Below are positions 58,404 through 64,000 of a DNA stretch of 64,000 nucleotides, piece by piece (positions within the stretch are counted from its first letter, which is position 1; each line of letters opens with the position of its first letter). Under the pieces are notes generated by a model, which made no database searches, was not told the origin of the DNA, and saw nothing but the letters and a program-made list of their open reading frames with translations. Location: contig NZ_BCWU01000004.1 of the NCBI RefSeq assembly GCF_001592365.1, positions 310,001 to 374,000 of the forward strand, written 5' to 3'. Both the position numbers and the translations under genes were made by a program. The DNA is from Gordonia hydrophobica NBRC 16057. Lineage in GTDB: Bacteria; Actinomycetota; Actinomycetes; Mycobacteriales; Mycobacteriaceae.

Positions 58404-59795
58404 TCAGCCGGTTCCGTCGCGGGTGACCGCGGCGGCCTCGCGACTCAATTCCGGGCCGCTCGGCAGCAGCGACACCATCGGCCACGGAGCGAGAAGTGGG
58501 TCGTCGAGCCCGAGCATCGTCGCCGTCTCGGCACCCGCCAGTTGGTAGCGCACCCCGGCATCGCTGATGTAAAGCGGTGTCGACGCGCGTCGCGAGTCCG
58601 TCTCGACGCCGGTCAGCAGCACATGCTCGCCGGACCCTGGTGCGAGGTAGACCAGATCGAGCGCCGGTCCCACCCCGTCCGCCGACGCCAGCGCCACCGG
58701 CCGCCCGCCATCAGGAACCGGCAGGCGACGGGCGGTGAGAAGTTGAGTGCTCGCGCGGGAATCGTCGCGCCCACGGCTCCAGCGATGACACAGGACCGGC
58801 TGCTCGTCGTCCGAGATCACCGGCACTGTCCGCGGAAAATGCGTCAGCGACACCTGCTCCCGGACCGGCAACGTCGCCACCTCGGCAGGCGCCACCCGCC
58901 GCACCGTCTGTCCCGCGGCGGGATCGGCGAGCCGCATCACCTCGGCCGCCGCCGCGGACAGCGGCTGCACCGCATCGCGCAGGATCAAGTGGTAGCGCAC
59001 GGTCCCGTCCGCTCCCGCCGTCGCCACCACCGAGCCGACCGGCATGCCGAGCACGCCGACGCCGCCGCGACCGGGCACATCGGGCACCCGCAGTGCCGGG
59101 CGAACTGGAAACGAGCCGAGGAACCCCGCGGCGACCGGTCGCGGCGTCGCCGATTCCAGTCCAAGACCGCGCAGCAGTTCCACGCTGCCTCGGTCGACGC
59201 TGGCGCGCACCGGTGTCGCGGTCCCGCCGGTCTCCGGGGCGGAATAGAGCAGCCAGACGACGCCGTCGCTCTCCACCAGAGCGGTCGCGGTCGGCGACGC
59301 GGGAGCCGTGGCGCCGACGATCACCGCGTCGATCCCGGCGGACTCGCACAGGGTCCAGGTGGAGCGATCGGCGTCGGCGGCTCCCGCGAGGGCCGACGGT
59401 GCGCCGACGATGCCCACTTGCGCGCCGCGCGGGTACGTCGCGAGCGCGCTCTCGCTGACATGACGCACGGGCGCGGCCTGCCCGAGGATCAGCCGCGCCG
59501 AGGCCACATTCGTCGCCGGATGCATCACCTCGTCCAGCAGGACGAAGACCGCGCCGGCGTCGTCGGTGACGATCTGGGCGTCCTTCACCGCGGGTTGCGG
59601 CCGGATGAATCCGTAGATCCCCGCGCCGGCGACGATCACCACCGCCAGGATGGCGCCTGCGATCAGCGAACGGGTCTGTGCGCGCATCGGATCATGCATC
59701 ATCCGCACGTCTCGCCGAACCAGCGCGTGCTCGGCTCGTGCCAGGCCGAACCGGTATCCACTGACCTGAGCACGCGTGGTGAGGTGTCGTGACAT
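58404..59795 (-). CDS. eccB: Type VII secretion protein EccB
   Basis: EccB is a core membrane component of ESX/type VII secretion systems, with one helix and a large periplasmic part. The 463-aa protein has the signature N-terminus TTRAQVSGYRFGLARAEHALVRRD, a membrane helix at about residues 43-63 (SLIAGAILAVVIVAGAGIYGF) and the IRPQPAVKDAQIV strand, then repeated periplasmic domains (e.g. PGRGGVGVLGMPVGSVVA). The ATG at 59795 precedes the family start. It is divergent from eccE with no eccC, eccD, mycP or esx genes nearby, which is unusual. Confidence 0.9.
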   Translation of the reverse strand: MSRHLTTRAQVSGYRFGLARAEHALVRRDVRMMHDPMRAQTRSLIAGAILAVVIVAGAGIYGFIRPQPAVKDAQIVTDDAGAVFVLLDEVMHPATNVASARLILGQAAPVRHVSESALATYPRGAQVGIVGAPSALAGAADADRSTWTLCESAGIDAVIVGATAPASPTATALVESDGVVWLLYSAPETGGTATPVRASVDRGSVELLRGLGLESATPRPVAAGFLGSFPVRPALRVPDVPGRGGVGVLGMPVGSVVATAGADGTVRYHLILRDAVQPLSAAAAEVMRLADPAAGQTVRRVAPAEVATLPVREQVSLTHFPRTVPVISDDEQPVLCHRWSRGRDDSRASTQLLTARRLPVPDGGRPVALASADGVGPALDLVYLAPGSGEHVLLTGVETDSRRASTPLYISDAGVRYQLAGAETATMLGLDDPLLAPWPMVSLLPSGPELSREAAAVTRDGTG

Positions 59796-59854
59796 CCATT
59801 CCCCCGATCGATTTCCCCGCATGGAGACTAACCGCGCGATAGCCTCACTCCACG

Positions 59855-59872
59855 ACGATTCGGACAAATCGT
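59855..59872. promoter_or_regulatory. Dyad in eccB/eccE divergent promoter
   Basis: ACGATT-CGGACA-AATCGT (59855-59872) has perfect 6-bp arms around a 6-bp centre within the 96-bp region between eccB and eccE. It could be a common operator. Confidence 0.35.
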
Positions 59873-59891
59873 TGTCAGGGGGAACTCAACA

Positions 59892-61256
59892 TTGCAGACA
59901 CGACTGTTGTCTCGCCGCGACTCCGCATGGCACCCCACGGCGCCGTTCGACGTCCCGGCGGGCGAGGAGTACATCGGCCTCCAGCGGGACGGCGACACTC
60001 TCATCGGCGTCCTCGCCGTGACGCCGACGGCACCGGCGCCGATCGTCGTCGGCGCGGCCGCCTCCGGCGATGCACAGCTGCTGAACGCGGTCGCCGCGGC
60101 TCTCACGCATCACGACGCGGCCCCGGTCGCGATCGACGTCGTCAGCCACACGATGGGCTGCTGGGGCGCCACCCCCGCGGCGCGCAGCTATCGCGGCCTT
60201 CTCGGCGGGCTGCACATCGCGTCGCACCGCAGCGTCCACCTCGTGGTCCGACTCCGACCAGCCGCCTTCCCCGCTGCTGTCAACGCACGCGGAGGGCCGG
60301 GCGCGGGAACCCTGCGGACCGCCCTCTGGTGCCTACGCCGCGTCCGCTCCCGACTGTCTGATGCCGCGGTGGGCACCCGCCCGCTGACCGCCGCGGAGAT
60401 CACCGAACTGACCGCGCGACTGACCGAGGGCATCGACGTCCGGAGCCTGCAGACGCCCGGATCGTCGCTGGTCAGCTACGCGTTGCCCGCTCCGACGCCA
60501 GAGTCGTTGGCCGCGCTACTGGCCGCGCCAATCTCCGCCGACGCACTCTCCACGACGGTCACGGTCAGCATCGCGGCCGGACCGTCGATGCGCGTGACCG
60601 TCCGCGACAACGGCGGTCGTGCCGTCGACCGGACCGGCGAGCTCGGGCTCATGCGGCTCGAGGCTCCGCCTGCTGCGGCGATCGGCCTTCCCGTCGGGCT
60701 GCCGCCGCTCCGGCGCCGCAGTCCGCGAATCGACGCGATGGTCCCTCGTGTGGGGCCTGCCGAAACACTGCCTCTCCTCACGCTGCCGATCCCGATCGCA
60801 GGCGACGGTCAGCTCGTCGGCGCCGATCGGTCCGGACGACCGGTCACCCTCCGACTCGCCGGTCGCGACATTCCGCGCTGCAACGTCCTCGGCGATCGAG
60901 CCGTCGCACAGCAGGTCGTCGTCCGCCTCGCCGCGCTCGGTTTCGCCGTCGACGTCGCGTCCGACGACGCGCAGCCATGGCAGCGGCTCGCCGACTCGGT
61001 CGGCGTTGGCCTCGGGTCGGGCGGTGCTCCACAGCGTCCGGTACAGGTGGTCGTCGACGACTCCGACGCCGGCGGGGTGACCGCACCGCCCGGCGCCACC
61101 CTGATCAGAATCCATCGCATCGACGATCCGCCGTCCGACACCGGTCCGGCCCTTCGACGCGGCCCGGACGAGACGATCCTCGCCGAGGGCGCGGGCCGGA
61201 CGGTCTCGATCCGACCGGTCTCGACCGATGCCGAACGCGCACTGATCGAGACGTGA
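59892..61256 (+). CDS. eccE: Type VII secretion protein EccE-like
   Basis: The 454-aa protein resembles EccE, the outermost-flanking membrane-complex subunit of ESX systems, in its cytosolic domain (GDAQLLNAVAAALTHH, VHLVVRLRPAAF, LRTALWCLRRVRSRL and the following ELTARLTEGID). Unlike typical EccE it appears to lack the two N-terminal membrane helices, or they are absent from this reading. The start is a TTG with GGGGGAAC upstream. It is divergent from eccB. With no other T7SS gene in view, it may serve a system encoded elsewhere or a diverged function. Confidence 0.7.
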   Translation: MQTRLLSRRDSAWHPTAPFDVPAGEEYIGLQRDGDTLIGVLAVTPTAPAPIVVGAAASGDAQLLNAVAAALTHHDAAPVAIDVVSHTMGCWGATPAARSYRGLLGGLHIASHRSVHLVVRLRPAAFPAAVNARGGPGAGTLRTALWCLRRVRSRLSDAAVGTRPLTAAEITELTARLTEGIDVRSLQTPGSSLVSYALPAPTPESLAALLAAPISADALSTTVTVSIAAGPSMRVTVRDNGGRAVDRTGELGLMRLEAPPAAAIGLPVGLPPLRRRSPRIDAMVPRVGPAETLPLLTLPIPIAGDGQLVGADRSGRPVTLRLAGRDIPRCNVLGDRAVAQQVVVRLAALGFAVDVASDDAQPWQRLADSVGVGLGSGGAPQRPVQVVVDDSDAGGVTAPPGATLIRIHRIDDPPSDTGPALRRGPDETILAEGAGRTVSIRPVSTDAERALIET

Positions 61257-61326
61257 GATCTCGCCTCCCGAGCACCGCTCGTCCAACATCGTTCACCCGG
61301 GCCACTCCCCCGGTAGCGTGACCACC

Positions 61327-62010
61327 ATGACTCCTGCGACATTCCCCACCGACTGGTCCACCGCACTCGTCCTGGTCGCGCACCCGGACGACCCCGAGTA
61401 CGGAATGGCCGCCGCCGTCGCGCGGTGGACGTCCGAAGGCAAGCACGTCGTCTACGGCCTGGCGACCAGCGGCGAGGTCGGCATCGAGGGCATGGACGCC
61501 GCCGAAGCCGGGCCGCTGCGCGAGGCCGAACAGATCGCGTCGGCCGCGGTGGTCGGCGTCGACGACGTGGAGTTCTGGGGATTCCCGGACAGCCAGGTCT
61601 TCAACTCCCCCGAACTGCGCGCCAAGATCCGAGAGGTCATCCAACGCGTCGACCCCGACGTCATCGCCTGCACCTACGGCGGCCCCAGTTGGGGCGAGGG
61701 CAAGCCGCCGAATCAGCGCGACCACATCGAGTTCGCCGCAGCAGTGATCGACGCGTATGACGAACTGCCCGACGCACGGTCCACCGTGTTCTGGAACGGG
61801 CCCAATCCGACTCACGCGGTCGACGTCACCGGCTTCACCGAGAAGGCCGTCGAGTCGTTGACCTGCCACCAGGTCTACCTCGAGGTGCTCGATCCAGCCA
61901 CCCCGGTCCAGGCCCAGGCACGTCAGCAAGTGGAGTGGTCCACCCAGCCGATCGACGGCTTCGACGCCGCCCGGGCATCGGGCTTCGAGCAGATTCGCCC
62001 GACGGAGTAG
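61327..62010 (+). CDS. PIG-L family N-acetylglucosaminyl deacetylase-like protein
   Basis: The 227-aa protein is a LmbE/PIG-L zinc deacetylase. It has the zinc-binding AHPDDPEYGM (AHPDDxE motif), the second motif NQRDHIEF with the zinc His and the intervening VEFWGFPDS. MshB and Mca of mycothiol metabolism belong here, but this short form with EYGM is closer to the general PIG-L group, so the substrate is uncertain. The ATG at 61327 is preferred over a GTG at 61318. It is followed by a terminator hairpin and the convergent transpeptidase-like gene. Confidence 0.88.
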   Translation: MTPATFPTDWSTALVLVAHPDDPEYGMAAAVARWTSEGKHVVYGLATSGEVGIEGMDAAEAGPLREAEQIASAAVVGVDDVEFWGFPDSQVFNSPELRAKIREVIQRVDPDVIACTYGGPSWGEGKPPNQRDHIEFAAAVIDAYDELPDARSTVFWNGPNPTHAVDVTGFTEKAVESLTCHQVYLEVLDPATPVQAQARQQVEWSTQPIDGFDAARASGFEQIRPTE

Positions 62011-62023
62011 CCCCGACACAGCA

Positions 62024-62057
62024 CCGGGGCCGCACGCTCGTTCGCGTACGGCCCCGG
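62024..62057. terminator. Bidirectional hairpin between PIG-L and YkuD genes
   Basis: A 9-bp stem (CCGGGGCCG 62024-62032, CGGCCCCGG 62049-62057), extended inside by ACGC/GCGT, closes both convergent transcripts. Confidence 0.75.
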
Positions 62058-62085
62058 GATCACCGGTATGGCTTTCGTGGCTACC

Positions 62086-62952
62086 TCAGGATGCTGAACC
62101 CGCCAGCACGGAAGGAATCAGGTCGGCGAGGTTCCCGACGACTCCGCCGATCACGTCCGCACCCGGCAACGACTGCTGCTGCGCACTGGGTGCATCCTTC
62201 GGCGCATCGACGTTGACACCGATCGTGATCTGCGGGTTCTTGGCGGGATCAAGCCACTGCAGCACCTTCACCATCTCGTCGCGGGCGATGGCGACACAGC
62301 CCTGAGTCGGCTTGCCGTCGGTCACGTGCAGGAAGATCGCCGATGCGTCGCCGGGTGTGCGCGTCGGGTTGTGGTTGATGTTGACCGCGTAGTCGTACAC
62401 CGGTCCCGAGTTGTACAGGTTCTCACTGTCGCCGCCCGGGCTGGTGTCGGAGACGACGTGGGTGTTGTAGGTGGGAGACTTCTCGTTCGAGTCCCACCAA
62501 TCGCGCGTGGTGGTCTTGAAGTACTCCATCTTGGTTCCCTCGGGCTTGTCCTGCCGACCGAACGCGATGTTCATCGGGAAGGTGCCCTGCGGGGTGCGGT
62601 AGACATTGTCCTGCGCCTTCCCCATGCCCTTCTCGCCGAGGTACGCCTTGGTGGGACCGAGGACCGGTTTCCACGTCCCGGTCGCGTCCTTCTCGAACCC
62701 GGTGAGTGTCGCCGTCTGGGACGACGCCACCGGCGCGGTCACCACGATCATCTGTGAAGTCTCCGCGGCACCGGGCACGGCGGGTGCGCCCGGAGTGGTC
62801 AGCCCCTTGAGCAGATTGTCGATCAGCGTGGTGATGCTGCCGGACCCGGTCTGCGGCGCCGTCTGCGGAACCGCTGCGGCCTGTCCAGCACCCACGACAA
62901 GTGCTCCGAGGAGCGCCGTCAGCGCAAACCCCAGTTGTAACATTCGCCTCAT
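62086..62952 (-). CDS. L,D-transpeptidase (YkuD)-like exported protein
   Basis: The 288-aa protein has a signal peptide (MRRMLQLGFALTALLGALVV, cleavage near AAA-V27) and a C-terminal YkuD domain: YDYAVNINHNPTRTPGDASAIFLHV and the active-site KPTQGCVAIARDEM with catalytic Cys. This TQGC form is a known variant of the SHGC motif, so it could cross-link peptidoglycan or act on a related cell-wall amine. It is followed by a C-terminal tail rich in Ala/Ser. The ATG at 62952 is chosen; GTG codons at 62967/62970 are alternatives. It is divergent from the methyltransferase gene. Confidence 0.85.
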   Translation of the reverse strand: MRRMLQLGFALTALLGALVVGAGQAAAVPQTAPQTGSGSITTLIDNLLKGLTTPGAPAVPGAAETSQMIVVTAPVASSQTATLTGFEKDATGTWKPVLGPTKAYLGEKGMGKAQDNVYRTPQGTFPMNIAFGRQDKPEGTKMEYFKTTTRDWWDSNEKSPTYNTHVVSDTSPGGDSENLYNSGPVYDYAVNINHNPTRTPGDASAIFLHVTDGKPTQGCVAIARDEMVKVLQWLDPAKNPQITIGVNVDAPKDAPSAQQQSLPGADVIGGVVGNLADLIPSVLAGSAS

Positions 62953-63107
62953 CAGTAACTTCAGCACCACCTCAGTGTGCCAGCCGAGACGACGTGATCG
63001 CCACCCGCGGAGATCATCGTCACCTTTCCGCAACTGTTCTGTGAGCAGCACAAACGGTCAGATCCCGACAAGAACGACGTAGCGCGAATCCGACTACGGT
63101 GGAGACC

Positions 63108-63704
63108 ATGACTCCTGCTCCCCGATGGATCACCGACACCGAACCCGGCCACAGCGAGTGGTACATCCAGCGCTTTCGTGAGATGGCCGCCGACGGCGCC
63201 GACCTGTTCGGCGAGGCGCGCTTCGTCGACGCGATGGTCGGCCGCGGCTCCCGTCTGCTCGACGCCGGGTGCGGTCCCGGCCGCGTCGGCGGATATCTGC
63301 ACACGGTGGGTCACCGCGTCACCGGCGTCGACGTCGATCCCACGCTGATCGAAGCCGCCGAGGCCGACTACCCGGGACCGGACTGGCGGGTCGGCGATCT
63401 CGCCGAGCTCGACCTCCGAGAGCCCGATGGCAGTCGAACCCGATTCGACGCCATCGTCTGCGCGGGCAACGTCCTCGCCTTCGTCGCCCCAGACACCGAG
63501 GCGCAGGTGCTGCGCCGGCTCGGCGAGCACCTCGCCCCGACCGGCCGCCTCGCGGTCGGCTTCCACGTCGCGAAACTCGCACTGGCCGATTTCGACGCCG
63601 CGCTGGCCGAGACCGACCTCGTCCTGGATCTGCGTCTGGCGACGTGGGACCTCCGCCCCTGGCACGACGACGCCGACTTCGCCGTCTCGATCCTGCGACA
63701 CTGA
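63108..63704 (+). CDS. Class I SAM-dependent methyltransferase
   Basis: The 198-aa protein is a small Rossmann methyltransferase with motif I LLDAGCGPGRVGGYL, motif II VTGVDVDPTLI and post-motif DAIVCAGNVLAFVAPDTEA, then HLAPTGRLAVGFH. The substrate is unknown; the type fits small molecules. The ATG at 63108 has GGTGGAG directly upstream. It is divergent from the YkuD gene and convergent with the PhoH-like gene across a complex hairpin. Confidence 0.85.
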   Translation: MTPAPRWITDTEPGHSEWYIQRFREMAADGADLFGEARFVDAMVGRGSRLLDAGCGPGRVGGYLHTVGHRVTGVDVDPTLIEAAEADYPGPDWRVGDLAELDLREPDGSRTRFDAIVCAGNVLAFVAPDTEAQVLRRLGEHLAPTGRLAVGFHVAKLALADFDAALAETDLVLDLRLATWDLRPWHDDADFAVSILRH

Positions 63705-63757
63705 GGACTCGGGCACCGAGAACGCGGGCGACTGCGTAAGTGGGCACAGCAGAGAAG

Positions 63758-63824
63758 ATCTGCGTCCCCGTGACACCGAGGCGAGGGCGGATGCCCTCGG
63801 CAAGGGTGCTACGGGGACGCAGAT
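63758..63824. terminator. Branched hairpin between methyltransferase and PhoH-like gene
   Basis: Perfect 14-bp arms (ATCTGCGTCCCCGT 63758-63771 and its complement 63811-63824) enclose an inner perfect 7-bp hairpin (CGAGGGC 63782-63788, GGAT loop, 63793-63799). The structure lies between convergent genes and likely terminates both. Confidence 0.75.
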
Positions 63825-63838
63825 GTCAGTAGCTGCGG

Positions 63839-64000
63839 CTATGCACCCGCGCCGGGCGCGAACTCCTCCAGCATCTCAGTGACCAGCGCGGCGATCGGCG
63901 ACCGCTCGCTGCGCGAGAGTGTGATGTGGGCGAACAGCGGATGCCCCTTCAACTTCTCGATGACCGCGGCCACGCCGTCGTGCCGTCCAACGCGCAGGTT
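63839..64000 (-). CDS. PhoH-like protein, C-terminal fragment
   Basis: Only the last 53 residues are inside the window, running from the right edge to a TAG at 63839. They read [24 protein letters not shown] then [10 protein letters not shown], typical of the C-terminus of the PhoH/PIN-PhoH (PhoH2-type) ATPase family, where the L-K/R-GH-LFxH-TL segment closes the helicase-like domain. The PIN domain and Walker motifs would lie to the right and cannot be checked. The call rests on this segment alone. Confidence 0.65.
   Translation of the reverse strand, partial: NLRVGRHDGVAAVIEKLKGHPLFAHITLSRSERSPIAALVTEMLEEFAPGAGA

Noticed and set aside
59853-59895. Possible alternative that eccE starts earlier with membrane helices upstream
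   Set aside because: No in-frame hydrophobic segments exist upstream of 59892 before eccB; the visible protein lacks them.

Overview
The window is a high-GC actinobacterial chromosome segment, dense with genes and often with overlapping start/stop codons. From memory, its gene order closely follows the Mycobacterium tuberculosis block from Rv3011c (gatA) to Rv3055: gatA-gatC, an ACT-domain protein, ligA, mnmA-iscS, etfBA, the methylglucose lipopolysaccharide (MGLP) genes, echA17, serB2, ctaD, a fecB-like gene, and nrdF/nrdHIE with a flanking flavin reductase and TetR regulator. This, together with EccB/EccE-type genes and a DUF222-HNH (13E12-type) gene, points to the mycolic-acid actinomycetes (order Mycobacteriales). 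A Gordonia-like genome is my best guess; the genus cannot be proven from the window. No rRNA, tRNA, CRISPR array, insertion sequence or prophage was seen.

Layout. 1-5.0 kb: translation (gatA partial, gatC), YbjQ, ACT protein, ligA and an MmcQ/YjbR protein. 5.0-12.3 kb, minus strand: MetE-like protein, mnmA, iscS-type desulfurase, PlsC-type acyltransferase, GNAT-like acyltransferase and etfA/etfB. 12.4-23.0 kb: the MGLP-type cluster (methyltransferase, GH57 enzyme, GT4 glycosyltransferase, hexapeptide acetyltransferase, PQQ-like lipoprotein, two more methyltransferases). It is interrupted at 16.0-18.4 kb by an AT-richer, hairpin-rich stretch, a DUF222-HNH gene and a 26-bp perfect inverted repeat. 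23.0-31.7 kb: enoyl-CoA hydratase, stand-alone LigD-type primase-polymerase, NUDIX, ABC ATPase, luciferase-like oxidoreductase, PTH2-like protein, serB and ctaD. 31.9-36.5 kb: a FecB-like lipoprotein followed by a translationally coupled SNF2 helicase and SWIM protein.

36.5-44.8 kb looks accessory. A TetR-MDR reductase pair faces a nitroreductase, crotonase, MHS transporter and acyl-CoA synthetase across a promoter carrying two copies of one 18-bp operator-like sequence. An AurF-like diiron oxygenase and a DUF4873 protein follow. 44.8-57.6 kb holds class Ib ribonucleotide reductase split into nrdF and nrdHIE. Between them lie a double Lrp/AsnC regulator with an MFS-amidase operon, a CPBP protease, a crotonase-TetR pair and an APC permease. 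Both nrd promoters carry paired NrdR-box-like sites with identical 32-bp spacing, plus upstream copies of GGCGTGTC; the nrdHIE promoter also has DnaA-box-like sites. 57.6-64 kb: a TetR regulator, a divergent orphan eccB/eccE pair, a PIG-L deacetylase, an L,D-transpeptidase-like protein, a methyltransferase and the C-terminal end of a PhoH-like protein.

Most convergent gene ends are separated by strong hairpins. The best candidates for undescribed biology are the shared nrd promoter architecture, the operator-duplicated acid-catabolism cluster, the isolated eccB/eccE pair and the palindromic elements in the MGLP cluster.
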